The notes: generated by a model from the sequence alone, not told the origin. A DNA stretch of 64,000 bases from Posidoniimonas polymericola (GCF_007859935.1 NZ_SJPO01000014.1:87199-151198), one strand, 5' to 3'. Shown: positions 15,850 through 25,120, counted from the stretch's first letter. Numbers and translations are program-made.

Positions 15850-17451
15850 ATGCCCGACCACGTCCTTACCGACCTCTTGATCATCGTCACGGCGGGCCTG
15901 GCGGCCAATATCGTCTGCCAGCGGATTGGCGTGTCGACCATCCTCGGCTACCTGATCGCCGGGGTAGTACTCGGCAAGGCCGTGCTCGGCTGGGTCGCCG
16001 ACGACGCCCACGAGATCGAGACCCTCAGCGAGGCGGGCGTGTTCCTGCTGCTGTTCACGGTCGGCATCGAGTTCTCGATCGACGAGCTGAAGCCACTCGC
16101 CTGGCGGCTGCCGGTCGGGGGGAGCGTGCAGATGCTGCTGGTCGCTTTCCCGGTGGCCGTGTTCTGTTATTGGGCCGGGCTGTCGGCCGCCGCGTCGCTG
16201 CTGGTGGGCGCCGCCCTGGCGTTCAGCTCGACCGTGGTGGTGTTCAAGGCCCTCGGCGAGCTCGGCCAGTCGTCCACACCGCACGGACGCCGGGCGATCG
16301 GCGTCTTGCTGTTCCAGGACATGGCGCTGGTGCCGCTGCTGCTGGTCGTGCCGCTGCTGCAGGGCGAGGCCGCGCCGGGCTGGCGGGAGCTGACGGAGCT
16401 CGCGCTAGCGACCGTGGCGTTCATCGGCGCAGTGGCGCTCGCACGGATCGTGATCAACGGCTACCTGGCGCCGGCGCTGTCGGCGCTGCGGAGCCCCGAC
16501 CTGATGGTGCTGCTGGCGGTGGTTGCGCTCGGCGGGATGTCGCTGTTCGCCCACCGGCTGCACCTGCCGGCGGCCCTCGGGGCGTTCGCGGCGGGTCTGC
16601 TGTTCGGCGGCAACCGCTGGAGCGCCCAGGTCGACTCGCTGGTGCTGCCCTTCCGCGAGACTTTCTCCGCGGTCTTCTTTATCAGCCTTGGGCTGCTGCT
16701 CAAGCCGGACCTCAACCCGATGATCGTCGGGCCGATGCTGCTGGCGTTAATCGCCATCAAGATGCTGGCGGCGACCGCGGCGATGTGGATCACCGGTTTG
16801 CGACCCCGCGCCGCGCTCGGCATGGGGCTGGGCCTGGCGCACGTTGGCGAGTTCGCGTTTTTCCTAGGGCGTATCGCCATGGAGTCGGGCGTGCTGACGC
16901 GGGAGGAATACCAGCGGATGGCGGCCGTGGCGCTCGGCTCGCTGCTGATCACGCCGCTGCTCCTGCGGGTCGGCCTCAAGTGGACCGACGGCCGCGGCGA
17001 GAACGTCGACGAGGCCCCGAGGACCGAGCTAGCCAAGCCCCACATGGCGGTGGTGATCGGAGTCGGCCCGGTCGGCAAGCAGGTCGCCAGCTTCTTGGAG
17101 ACCCGCGGCGTTGAGGTCACGATGGTCGACCGCAGCCCGGTCAACCTGTACCCATTCAGCCAGCTCGGCTTCACCACCGCCGCAGGCGACGCCACCCACG
17201 TCGACGTCCTACGCGCGGCCCACGTCCCCGACGCCGGCATGGTGGTGGTGTGCGTGCCCACTGACTCCGACGCGCTGCAGATCGTCAGCACGGTGCGCCG
17301 CCTAAACGCGGCCGCCAACGTCGTGGTGCGGTGCCGCTACCAGAGCAACGCCGAAGGGATCAGCCGAGCCGGCGCGGCGCTCGTGGTAAGCGAAGAGCGG
17401 ATGACCTACGAGCGGCTGGTGGCGGAACTCGAGGGGCGGCTGAGCGAGTGA
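15850..17451 (+). CDS. CPA2-type cation:proton antiporter with TrkA-N domain (KefB-like)
   Basis: 533 residues from the ATG at 15850; the 23 codons upstream of it look non-coding. Residues 1-380 form the membrane Na+/H+ exchanger domain, about 12 spans, with LLLFTVGIEFS and a glutamine-containing LLFQDMALVPLLLV helix as in the KefB/KefC group. Residues 395-530 are a TrkA-N (RCK) domain with the nucleotide loop VIGVGPVGKQV and a GDATH phrase, which senses NAD(H) or a ligand. It should exchange K+ or Na+ for protons at the inner membrane. There is no KefF/KefG partner nearby. Its stop is 11 bases from the convergent methyltransferase gene. Confidence 0.92.
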   Translation: MPDHVLTDLLIIVTAGLAANIVCQRIGVSTILGYLIAGVVLGKAVLGWVADDAHEIETLSEAGVFLLLFTVGIEFSIDELKPLAWRLPVGGSVQMLLVAFPVAVFCYWAGLSAAASLLVGAALAFSSTVVVFKALGELGQSSTPHGRRAIGVLLFQDMALVPLLLVVPLLQGEAAPGWRELTELALATVAFIGAVALARIVINGYLAPALSALRSPDLMVLLAVVALGGMSLFAHRLHLPAALGAFAAGLLFGGNRWSAQVDSLVLPFRETFSAVFFISLGLLLKPDLNPMIVGPMLLALIAIKMLAATAAMWITGLRPRAALGMGLGLAHVGEFAFFLGRIAMESGVLTREEYQRMAAVALGSLLITPLLLRVGLKWTDGRGENVDEAPRTELAKPHMAVVIGVGPVGKQVASFLETRGVEVTMVDRSPVNLYPFSQLGFTTAAGDATHVDVLRAAHVPDAGMVVVCVPTDSDALQIVSTVRRLNAAANVVVRCRYQSNAEGISRAGAALVVSEERMTYERLVAELEGRLSE

Positions 17452-17462
17452 TCAGAAAAAAG

Positions 17463-18236
17463 TTAAGACTTCGTGCACATAAAGATCTCTTTGGTCGACG
17501 GGTAAGCAAGCCCATAGCGTAGCGTCTCTTCTTCGGGCATGCCGTCGACACTTAACACTTCAACTTCAAACCCGGTGTCCCTTAGGCGATTGGCAATGTC
17601 GAGCCCAAATAGCCTGACATGGTCTTCCTGCTTGAAGTGCTTGAGCCGATCAGCAGGGGTAGTTACCCGAGGATCTTCGAAGGTCTTTTCTCCGTAGATC
17701 GGGACCATCACCAACGTCAATCCGCGAGGTCGAGATACGCGGAACAGCTCTGACATTGCCAAGCGATCGTCCTCAATGTGTTCGAGAACGTGCGAACACC
17801 AGATGAGGGAAAAGAGATTGTCCTCCAGCTCGAGATTTGTAATGTCCATGAGACGCATCGCTTCGGGTGACATTAAATCAACGCTGAGGTACTTACCCGA
17901 GATCGATCGGAGCCAAGGCTCGATAAAACTCTCTGGAGCGAAATGTAGCGTGCTGTCGGCGTGCCCCGGCAGTTTCTCTTTGAGTGCGTAGTGGGCAAAC
18001 CGGTGCCGCTCGGAAGATCCACACGACGGACAAATGCAGCTCTCAGCAGGCTTATTCGGAAAGGAACGCCGAATAAACGCGTGACCTGTCCAACCGCAAA
18101 TTGGGCATTCCTTGCTCGAGCCCATGGATAAGTACGCTATCCTGATTGGCTTTAGAAAACCTGACAACACTCGCTTCAGTTTTCGCTGCACTCTGAGCCT
18201 CCGCGTACCTGTAGTCACCGTGCGTAAGAGATCCAT
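17463..18236 (-). CDS. SAM-dependent methyltransferase with N-terminal zinc ribbon
   Basis: 257 residues. A two-CxxC zinc ribbon occurs early (CPICGW, then CPSCGSSERHR). The methyltransferase fold follows, in the variant where motif I reads LHFAPE instead of the usual glycine-rich loop. Later come a YLSVDL acidic strand end and IWCSHVLEHIEDD, the motif seen in many sugar or cell-wall methyltransferases. Base composition is clearly lower in GC than the genes either side, so horizontal gain is plausible. The acceptor is unknown, though relatives are often in surface-polysaccharide clusters. It is not in an obvious operon. Confidence 0.85.
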   Translation of the reverse strand: MDLLRTVTTGTRRLRVQRKLKRVLSGFLKPIRIAYLSMGSSKECPICGWTGHAFIRRSFPNKPAESCICPSCGSSERHRFAHYALKEKLPGHADSTLHFAPESFIEPWLRSISGKYLSVDLMSPEAMRLMDITNLELEDNLFSLIWCSHVLEHIEDDRLAMSELFRVSRPRGLTLVMVPIYGEKTFEDPRVTTPADRLKHFKQEDHVRLFGLDIANRLRDTGFEVEVLSVDGMPEEETLRYGLAYPSTKEIFMCTKS

Positions 18237-18290
18237 TCTAACATCGACTGTCTTTGACAGGCGATGAAAATATTGCGGGCCGAGGGACCA

Positions 18291-19376
18291 TCACTCCCCG
18301 CCGCGGTACACCTGCTGCCCCAGCACATTCCGGCGCGAGCTCAGCGCCGCGTCGGCGTCAGTCTCTGAGAGGATGACCATCATCATCTGCAATTTGGCGT
18401 CGGTGTCGTCGGCGTAGTGGACGATCAGGGCCTCGGGCGTCATCGGTGGCTTCGGGCTGCCCCACTCGGGCAGGCGTTGGTGGCTGATGATGATGTGCTC
18501 GAGCCGCAGCATGCTCTCGGCGTCGGGCGCCTCCTGGCCGTCGCGTTCCATGGCGGCGGCCGCCTCGCGGATCATGTCACGGCCCTGCAGGATGTGGCCG
18601 ACCAGTGAGCCGGCGGCCGTGTACTCGGCGCCAACCGGCGAGGTCCGCAGCTCGCGGAGCTTGCCGATGTCGTGCAGGATGGCGCCGGCGGCCACCATGC
18701 CAACGTCCAGCGGCGGCGTCATGTCGGGGTAGATGTCGGCGTACCGCTCGGCCAGCAGGAGGGCGTTGGTCGCCACGTTGCGGACGTGCTCCAGGTAGCC
18801 GCCGGCGAACGCGTGGTGGTTGCGGCTGGCGGCCGGCCAAACCAAGAGGTCGTCGCGGTGCTCGTCGAGCAAGCCGAGGACGAGCGTCTGCAGCGGCCCC
18901 TCGGCGATCTTCTCCTCGGCCATCGCGCGGAGGTCGGCGAACATCTCCTCGAAGTCGAAACGCGACCGCGGCTGGCACATGGTCGGGTCGAAGCCGTCGG
19001 CCTGGTCGGTCTCCTCGACCGGGCGGATCAGGCGGATGTCGAGCTGCGGGCCGTAGGTGGTCTCGTGGTACAGGGCGCGGAGCTTGTAGAACCCGCCGAC
19101 CTGCCACTCGGTGTTGCACTTCTGGGCGTGCGGGGCGTCGCTCCAGATGGGGAAGCTCACCTGCCGCCCGGCATCCTGGAAGGTCACCCGCCAGTAGGGC
19201 TTGCCGTCCTTGGTGGTGAGCTGGGTCTTCTCGGCCAGCAGGGCGAAAAAGTCGGCCTCCTGGCCGTTGGTCAGCTCGCCCAGCGGGGTGATGGGCGAAG
19301 ATTCACCGGACTTGTCGAATAGCTCTGCCAACGCTCTGCGATCCTTAGCGTGAATGTTGAACCGCCAAGACGCCAA
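18291..19376 (-). CDS. YhaM-like 3'-5' exoribonuclease (OB-fold plus HD domain)
   Basis: Up to 361 residues. Residues 40-150 form an OB-fold-like part (FFALLAEKTQLTTKDGKPYWRVTFQD). Residues 170-340 are an HD phosphohydrolase domain with NHHAFAGGYLEHVRNV, AGAILHDIGKL, HIIISHQR and a late VHYADDTDAK. This is the YhaM/CBF1 arrangement, a 3'-5' exonuclease acting on RNA or DNA. The start is doubtful: the given TTG lies inside a dispersed repeat. A second TTG at 19331, preceded by an AGGA about nine bases upstream, would give a 346-residue protein and looks more natural. It follows plsC on the same strand. Confidence 0.82.
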   Translation of the reverse strand: MASWRFNIHAKDRRALAELFDKSGESSPITPLGELTNGQEADFFALLAEKTQLTTKDGKPYWRVTFQDAGRQVSFPIWSDAPHAQKCNTEWQVGGFYKLRALYHETTYGPQLDIRLIRPVEETDQADGFDPTMCQPRSRFDFEEMFADLRAMAEEKIAEGPLQTLVLGLLDEHRDDLLVWPAASRNHHAFAGGYLEHVRNVATNALLLAERYADIYPDMTPPLDVGMVAAGAILHDIGKLRELRTSPVGAEYTAAGSLVGHILQGRDMIREAAAAMERDGQEAPDAESMLRLEHIIISHQRLPEWGSPKPPMTPEALIVHYADDTDAKLQMMMVILSETDADAALSSRRNVLGQQVYRGGE

Positions 19377-19499
19377 GACGCCAAGGCTCGGGAGGATAGT
19401 CTAACGGAGTCGGCGGCCGGTAGGCGAGCGCCGCCCACCCAAACCAAGTGCCAAACGCTCGCTAGCGTCGTTCTTGGCGACTTGGCGACTTGGCGGTTT
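19360..19499. repeat. Inverted repeat of the CCGCCAAGACGCCAAG type
   Basis: The left arm (19360-19386) is AACCGCCAAGACGCCAAG plus a further repeat unit. The right arm (19473-19499) is its reverse complement with three mismatches, a T replacing A in two units. Each arm is itself a 9-base direct repeat (CGCCAAGAC or GCCAAGTCG) iterated about three times. The right arm supplies the TAA stop of the plsC gene and the left arm covers the upstream start candidate of the yhaM-like gene, so it forms most of the junction between them. Confidence 0.75.
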
Positions 19500-20724
19500 A
19501 GGACTCCGCCCGCGCCGCCAGCTCGGCCCGCCGCTCGGCGACCATGGCGTCGAGCATCCCCTGCAGCGATTCGGCGGTCTTAGTCATGGCCGGGTCCTGG
19601 GCGGCGGAGCGGTCCCGCTCGGTGTCGACTTCGATCGCGTCGCCGACCTGGATGACGCAGTGCAGCGGGCCGTGGTACTTCGACTCGTCGGTGAAGTCCT
19701 CCTCCATCCGCTCGATGGTCTCGAGCAGCCGCTCGGGCAGATCGTGGCCGCCGCCGATGTAGCCCTGGGGGTAGTGGGCCAGCTGCTGCAGGTAGTAGCA
19801 CTCGGCCAGGTCACGCCACCGCTCGGAGCGTTCTTCCGGGGTCACCTTGCCGGCGATCATGTCGGGCAAGATCACGGAGCGGAGCGCCTTGACGCGGCCG
19901 ACCACGCCCTTCTCCTTGCCGACGGTGCCCCATTTCTCTTCAAGCTTCTCGAGCACCTCCTGCATCAGCCGGTCGGCCCGCTCGTGCGGGTCGCCCTCGC
20001 GGGCGGCGCCGAGGTACTCGATCTCCTTGGCGGCCAGGATCGCGCGGCCGAGTTTGCCCAGCCGCTGCGTGAGCGTCAGGTGCGTTTGCGGCTGCCAGCT
20101 GAAGCGGTGCTCGAGCGCGTCGAGGTCGGGACCGATCGTGGCCTCAACGTCGCCGTCGAAGTAGTAGCGGATTGCGACCGGGTGGATCACCACCGGCGGG
20201 CGTCCCTGCTTCTGGCGTTTCTTGGCCGCCTGCCGCGCGATAAACGCAGGCCCGTCCATGAGATCCATCACCAGGTCGCAGTGCCGGCTGACGGCGCCCT
20301 CGGGGAACATTACCAGCGGACGGCGGCCCTGCACGAGGATGTCGATGGCGAAGTTGACCGCCTGGCGGTCGTTCCCCTCACGGTAGACGCTGAATGCGCC
20401 CATCCGGCGGATCAGGAACCGCTCGAACTTGTTCTGCTCGAACAGGTGCCAGCTCGCCATCGCGAACAGCTGCGTGCCGGCCTCCTTCGAAAGCATGCCG
20501 AGCACCATTGGGTCGGACAGGCGGCTGTGGTTGGGCGCGACGATCACGCCCTTGCCCTCGTCGATCGAGGCCCGCAGTTTCTCGGCTCCGCGGACGTCGA
20601 ACGAGGTAACCGAGAAGTTCTTTTCGAGGTAGCTGCGGAGCCAGAAGCGGATCGCCCAGCACCAGAAGCCGGACTCGACCGGCGGGACAAACTCGTACGG
20701 CTTTTCGAGGATGATATTCTGCAT
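19498..20724 (-). CDS. 1-acyl-sn-glycerol-3-phosphate acyltransferase (PlsC-like)
   Basis: 408 residues. The acyltransferase signature is NHSRLSD (65-71, the H-x4-D catalytic motif). The substrate-binding FPEG follows at 140-143, in the spacing expected for PlsC. It should acylate lysophosphatidic acid or a related acceptor at the inner membrane, a step in phospholipid synthesis. It is about 150 residues longer than a standard PlsC; the extra C-terminal part is helical and charged with no known domain, as is common in long planctomycete members. It lies upstream of the YhaM-like gene on the same strand, separated by an inverted repeat. Confidence 0.88.
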   Translation of the reverse strand: MQNIILEKPYEFVPPVESGFWCWAIRFWLRSYLEKNFSVTSFDVRGAEKLRASIDEGKGVIVAPNHSRLSDPMVLGMLSKEAGTQLFAMASWHLFEQNKFERFLIRRMGAFSVYREGNDRQAVNFAIDILVQGRRPLVMFPEGAVSRHCDLVMDLMDGPAFIARQAAKKRQKQGRPPVVIHPVAIRYYFDGDVEATIGPDLDALEHRFSWQPQTHLTLTQRLGKLGRAILAAKEIEYLGAAREGDPHERADRLMQEVLEKLEEKWGTVGKEKGVVGRVKALRSVILPDMIAGKVTPEERSERWRDLAECYYLQQLAHYPQGYIGGGHDLPERLLETIERMEEDFTDESKYHGPLHCVIQVGDAIEVDTERDRSAAQDPAMTKTAESLQGMLDAMVAERRAELAARAES

Positions 20725-20891
20725 AGCGACGCGGGGCGGTATCGTGCGTGGGTGAGGGGCCGGCGGCGGCTGACTGCAAGCTTCGGCTAACCGTTACAGG
20801 CCCCCTCAGGATAACCAGCAGGGCGAGTTTGCCCCTAGGGGGCTTTTCGGCAGCTGGACCCGCCGGACACCGGCCGCCGATTGAAATAACC

Positions 20892-21830
20892 ATGGCCCCC
20901 CGCAAGAAGAGCATCAAGCCGAAACGCCAAGCCGCCGCCGAAGAGGCGTCGCGGATGATCGAGGCGTTCGCCCGCTACCTGGCGAGCGAGTGCCACCTGT
21001 CGGCCAACACGGTGACTGCCTACCGGCGGGACATGCGGCGGTTCTTCGGCTGGCTCGCCGGGCGGCGGATCGAGAGCCTTAGCGTGTCGGACCTGTCCGA
21101 CTACCCCCGCGCAATCACCGCGGAGGGGCTCGCGCCGGCCAGCGTCGCGCGGCATGTCGCCTCGCTGCGGATGTTCTTCCGCTACCTGCAGCTCGAGGGG
21201 CAACTCAACGACAACCAGGCCGAACTGCTCAATACCCAGAAGCTGTGGCAGCGGATGCCGACCGTGCTGTCCCCCAGTCAGATCGACAAGCTGCTGTCGG
21301 CGCCGGTGCGGGGCGAGCCGCTCTGGCGGCGTGACCGGGCCCTCCTCGAGACCCTCTACGCCACCGGCTGCCGCGTGTCGGAGCTGTCGAACCTCTGCGG
21401 CCGCGACGTCCACCTTGAAGACGGCTTCTGCGTCTGCCACGGCAAGGGCGACAAGCAGCGGGTCGTGCCGCTGGGCGAGCAGGCGATCGCGATGCTGCGC
21501 GAGTACCTCGACAAGGAACGCCCCAAGCTGGCCGAGCGCCGCGACCCCCAGTCGGAATTCCTGTTCCTCTCGTCGCGCGGCCTGCGGCTTCAGCGCGAGC
21601 GGGTGTGGGAGCTCATCAAGAAGTACGCGGCGGTCGCCGGCGTCACGTCCGACCTCAGCCCGCACAGCCTGCGGCACAGCTTCGCGACCCACCTGGTCGG
21701 CGGCGGGGCCGACCTGCGGCAGGTGCAGGAGATGCTCGGGCACGCCAGCATCGCCACCACCCAGATCTACACGCACGTCGACCACTCGCGGCTCAAGAAG
21801 GTGCACGACACGTTCCACCCGCGCGCGTAA
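20892..21830 (+). CDS. xerD: Site-specific tyrosine recombinase (XerC/XerD type)
   Basis: 312 residues from the ATG at 20892; the earlier open frame lies over the promoter region. The N-terminal core-binding (SAM-like) domain covers residues 20-105. All catalytic residues of the C-terminal domain are present: Arg161 (GCRVSEL), Lys185 (HGKGDKQRVVP), His258 and Arg261 (PHSLRHSFATHL), His284 (LGHASI) and Tyr293 (IYTHVD). This is the pattern of the dif-site chromosome dimer resolvases rather than of phage integrases. I see no attachment site or mobile element beside it, so a housekeeping role fits best. XerC versus XerD assignment is tentative. Confidence 0.92.
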   Translation: MAPRKKSIKPKRQAAAEEASRMIEAFARYLASECHLSANTVTAYRRDMRRFFGWLAGRRIESLSVSDLSDYPRAITAEGLAPASVARHVASLRMFFRYLQLEGQLNDNQAELLNTQKLWQRMPTVLSPSQIDKLLSAPVRGEPLWRRDRALLETLYATGCRVSELSNLCGRDVHLEDGFCVCHGKGDKQRVVPLGEQAIAMLREYLDKERPKLAERRDPQSEFLFLSSRGLRLQRERVWELIKKYAAVAGVTSDLSPHSLRHSFATHLVGGGADLRQVQEMLGHASIATTQIYTHVDHSRLKKVHDTFHPRA

Positions 21831-21842
21831 CGCCTTGCCGAC

Positions 21843-23720
21843 TTACTCGCCGAGGGCGGCGCGATCGACTGCCCGCTTTGCCACACGCTGAACATAATCG
21901 TTTGGGTCGTCCAGCGACTTCCGCAACGCCTCGACAACCGACGGAGCGTCCCCAGCGCGGTCGTCCAGCGCCAGGGCAGCATGGTGACGGACCCAGGGGT
22001 CGGGTGACTCGAGTCCTGCGAGCAGCGTTTTCAGAGCCGCCGGAGCAGCATGGTCGGGGTCGCGCAGCAAGGCCGCTGCAGCCGCGACGCGCACCACGCC
22101 GGCTGAATCCTCCAAAGTCGAAGCAAGGCGCCGCCGGGTCTCTGGCGTCAGCTCCGGTTGGAGCGGCAATTCGCCCACAACCTTGACCGCCCAGTAGCGT
22201 CGGACCGGGTCCTCCGCGGACAGCTCGGCTAGCGCGTCTGCTTCGCGCTCGGCGGGCGGCCGAGCAGGGGCAAGCATCTGCAGAACCGCCTGCAGGCTCT
22301 GGCGGGCGCTGGGGTTTTCGTAGATCTGCTGGCAGTCCCCCAGCTCGGCTTCCCGCTGACGCAGTATCGGCTCGGGGATCAGGCCGAGATCGCCCGTTGC
22401 GAGTTGCCACTCGCGCAGTTCGGCACGCGTGCGGGCCAGCACCTCCCGGTGCTCCAATGTGGGGTTGTCGGCTAGGTTGACCAGCTCGTGCGGGTCACGA
22501 TGCAAGTCGTAGAGCTCCTCCGCCGGCTTGCGGACCGACATGTACAAGCGGCTCGCCTCGGGCAACTCGCCGGCGGCGGCAAGGCGCCGGAGTTCCTTCA
22601 TCGTGGCGTTGCGTTCCCCGTAGCCGATCCACTGGGTGTAGGGCTCCCAGGGCATGAAATTGCGGATGTACCGGTAGCGTTGGTTGCGGACCGAGCGGAT
22701 CAGGTCGTTGCGTTCGTCCATCCGATCGCGGGTGCTAACGGCGTACTCGCGCGGCGGCTCGAGGTCGGCGCCCAGGAACGCCCTGCCCTGCAGGTAGGAA
22801 GGTAGCGGCGCGCCGGCCAGTTCGAGCACGGTCGGAGCGAGGTCGATAAAGCTGATGAGCTGATCGTCGACGGCGCCGCCGACTCCCTGGCCTGCCGGCC
22901 GCAGGGCAGGCGGAAGGTAGACAATCAGCGGGACCCGCACACCCGAGTCGTACGGCCAGCGCTTGTTGCGGGGCAGCCCGGCGCCGTGATCGGACCAGAA
23001 GAACACGATCGTGTCCTCCTCCAGGCCATCTTCCCGGAGTTGTTCCAACAGATCCGCGGCGTCGTAGTCTGCCTGAGTGATGTTCTCGAGGTAGTTGGCC
23101 CAGTCGCGGCGTACTGGCTTGGTGTCGGGGAGGTAGGGCGGCGGCATCAAGCGGTCAGGGTCCAGCCGGTCCGCAGCGGTCAAGTCTGGCGTGATACGGC
23201 GGCGCCCCTTGCCGCGCGGCCAGACCTTGCTCTCGTGCGTGTTGGTGAGGTTGAACACCGCAAAGAACGGCTGCCCCTCCGTCCGGTTCCGCCAATGGGC
23301 GTTCTTACTCGAATCGTCCCAAGGTTTGCCGGCGTCGATCAGGTTGTAATCCGTCTTGGAGTTGTTGGTGCAGTAGTAGCCCGCCTCCCGGAGGTGCTCG
23401 GGGAAGCAACGCACGCCTGAGGGAAGCGTGGTCCGGCACCGCATGTGGTGGGCGCCGATGGACGTCGGGTACACCCCGGTGATGATCGAGGACCGGTTGG
23501 TAGCGCAGACCGGGCACGTGGTGAAGGCTCTTGTGTACCGCACGCCTCGCGCGGCCAAGGCATCGAGCGTGGGGGTGTTGGCGTCTTCGCAGCCGTAGCA
23601 GCCGAGGTGCGGTCCAATGTCCTCCACGGATATCCAGAGGATGTTTGGGCGGGCGGGGCCAGCCGCCAAGGCGGTCGCGGCGACCAACAGGCACCAGCAG
23701 GCGCCAACAATCCGGAACAT
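21843..23720 (-). CDS. Exported sulfatase (S1 family) with C-terminal HEAT-like repeats
   Basis: 625 residues from the ATG at 23720, chosen for the signal peptide that follows (MFRIVGACWCLLVAATALAA). RPNILWISVEDIGPHLGCYG is the standard sulfatase N-terminus with metal-binding acids. The active-site region reads CPVCATNRSSIITG with the would-be formylglycine Cys at 72, but proline of the C-x-P-S-R consensus is replaced by threonine. GPHL, FWSDHGAGLPRNKRWPYDSG and other landmarks follow. Residues about 490-625 are HEAT-like repeats (RYWAVKVVGELPL, WVRHHAALALDDRAGD). It should cleave sulfate esters of polysaccharides outside the cytoplasm. Alone and not co-oriented with its neighbours. Confidence 0.9.
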   Translation of the reverse strand: MFRIVGACWCLLVAATALAAGPARPNILWISVEDIGPHLGCYGCEDANTPTLDALAARGVRYTRAFTTCPVCATNRSSIITGVYPTSIGAHHMRCRTTLPSGVRCFPEHLREAGYYCTNNSKTDYNLIDAGKPWDDSSKNAHWRNRTEGQPFFAVFNLTNTHESKVWPRGKGRRRITPDLTAADRLDPDRLMPPPYLPDTKPVRRDWANYLENITQADYDAADLLEQLREDGLEEDTIVFFWSDHGAGLPRNKRWPYDSGVRVPLIVYLPPALRPAGQGVGGAVDDQLISFIDLAPTVLELAGAPLPSYLQGRAFLGADLEPPREYAVSTRDRMDERNDLIRSVRNQRYRYIRNFMPWEPYTQWIGYGERNATMKELRRLAAAGELPEASRLYMSVRKPAEELYDLHRDPHELVNLADNPTLEHREVLARTRAELREWQLATGDLGLIPEPILRQREAELGDCQQIYENPSARQSLQAVLQMLAPARPPAEREADALAELSAEDPVRRYWAVKVVGELPLQPELTPETRRRLASTLEDSAGVVRVAAAAALLRDPDHAAPAALKTLLAGLESPDPWVRHHAALALDDRAGDAPSVVEALRKSLDDPNDYVQRVAKRAVDRAALGE

Positions 23721-23944
23721 ATCGCTGCGCCCTCTCAAGAATGCCTAATCTACGAACAAATTGTCGCCGGCGGCTACGGGCCGCGAACCCCCATGATCTC
23801 TTGCCGCCCGGGCGCCTGTCAAAGGACCGCCTCTGGCTCGCGGCGTTCCTCTCCAGGTGAGCGTCTGTAGCGCCAGCGTTGCTGCTTGCCGAAGGGCACG
23901 CCTCCCCCGGTGGTTCGCCGGAGCCTGCCGGCCCGCGAACGCTA

Positions 23945-25120
23945 TCAATACGACGCGACCTTGCTGTTCTGTTTCCGGTAGGCGCTGGGCGGCACGCCGG
24001 TCACCTTCTTGAACGCGACCGAGAGGTAGTCGGCGTGGGCGAATCCGGCCCGCATCGCGATCGCCGCCAGCGGCAGGTCGGTCTCGCGGAGCAGCGCCTT
24101 CACCCGCTCGATGCGGATGCGGATGATCTCCTGGTGCGGCGTGCGGTGCAGCAGCTTGCGGAAGCGGTACTCGAGCGCCCGCCGCGAAAGTGGAACCGCT
24201 TTCAGGATGTCTGCAATAGCAATGCCCTCGCAGGCGTGCTCGCGGATGTAGCGTTCGGCGGCAATGATGTCCTCGTCGTCGATGGCGAAGATATCGCTCG
24301 AGCGGCGTTCGGCGATCCCGAGCGGCGGCATCCGGTAGACCTCCGAGGTCACCGCCTCGCCGTTCATTATCTGGTCGAGTAACTCGGCGGCCTTGTAGCC
24401 GGCGCCGTACGCGTCCGGGATGACGCTCGACAGCGGCGGCGTGCAGATCGAGCAGAGCCGCTCGTCGTTGTCGACGCCCACCACCGAGACCTGCTCCGGC
24501 ACCGCGACCGCGATCTCGCGGCAGATATCGAGGATCTGCTGGCCGCGGAAGTCGTAGCACGCCATCACGCCGACCGGCTTCGACAGCTTTTTGAGCCACT
24601 TGCGGAGCCGGTCGCGTTCCTGGGTGGACGAGTAGTCGTCGTCGTGCACGGACTTGGCCATAAACAGGCTGCACTCCAGGCCGAGTTCCTTGCAGACCGC
24701 GGCGAACTGATCCTCGCGGGCGTTGGACCACAGGAAGGATCGGTCGCCGCAGAACGCCAGCGAGCGGAAACCGCGGCTCGCCAGGTGCCGCGCGCCCTGG
24801 TCGGCGATTTCTTTGTCGTCGGTCTCGACGCAGGGGATGTTTCCGATCAGCCGTGCGGCGCTGACGTCGACGGTCGGCACATTCAGCCGGCGGACCTTTT
24901 CGGCGACCGCCTCGTTCTCGATGCGGGCGATAATGCCATCGCCCTTCCACTCCCGGAGCCAGAGCGGCGGGCTTGCTCGCCGCTCGTGCTCTCCCATGTA
25001 GATCGACCACCGCGCGTGCTGCCGCTGGTAGGCGACAACCCCGTCCATCAGTCCTCGGGCGTAGGCGTTGGAGGTCTCGATGAGCAACGCCACCGAGCGA
25101 CGCTTGAGCTTGACGGCCAT
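23945..25120 (-). CDS. XylR-type transcriptional regulator (LacI-like sensor plus AraC HTH)
   Basis: 391 residues from the ATG at 25120, preceded by AGGGA five bases upstream. It begins directly in a periplasmic-binding-protein-like sensor (KRRSVALLIETSNAYARGLMDGV), without the LacI N-terminal HTH. A two-helix AraC DNA-binding domain fills residues 285-385 (IADILKAVPLSRRALEYRFRKLLHRTPH, then GFAHADYLSVAFKKVTGVPPSAYRK). This XylR arrangement senses a sugar and usually activates nearby sugar-degradation genes. On the opposite strand lie the GH97 remnant, SDR and lactonase genes, its likely targets. The ligand is unknown. Confidence 0.9.
   Translation of the reverse strand: MAVKLKRRSVALLIETSNAYARGLMDGVVAYQRQHARWSIYMGEHERRASPPLWLREWKGDGIIARIENEAVAEKVRRLNVPTVDVSAARLIGNIPCVETDDKEIADQGARHLASRGFRSLAFCGDRSFLWSNAREDQFAAVCKELGLECSLFMAKSVHDDDYSSTQERDRLRKWLKKLSKPVGVMACYDFRGQQILDICREIAVAVPEQVSVVGVDNDERLCSICTPPLSSVIPDAYGAGYKAAELLDQIMNGEAVTSEVYRMPPLGIAERRSSDIFAIDDEDIIAAERYIREHACEGIAIADILKAVPLSRRALEYRFRKLLHRTPHQEIIRIRIERVKALLRETDLPLAAIAMRAGFAHADYLSVAFKKVTGVPPSAYRKQNSKVASY

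Noticed and set aside
20892..21830. Mobile-element integrase
   Set aside because: Motifs fit XerC/XerD housekeeping recombinases, and there are no phage or plasmid genes, tRNA or attachment repeats alongside.
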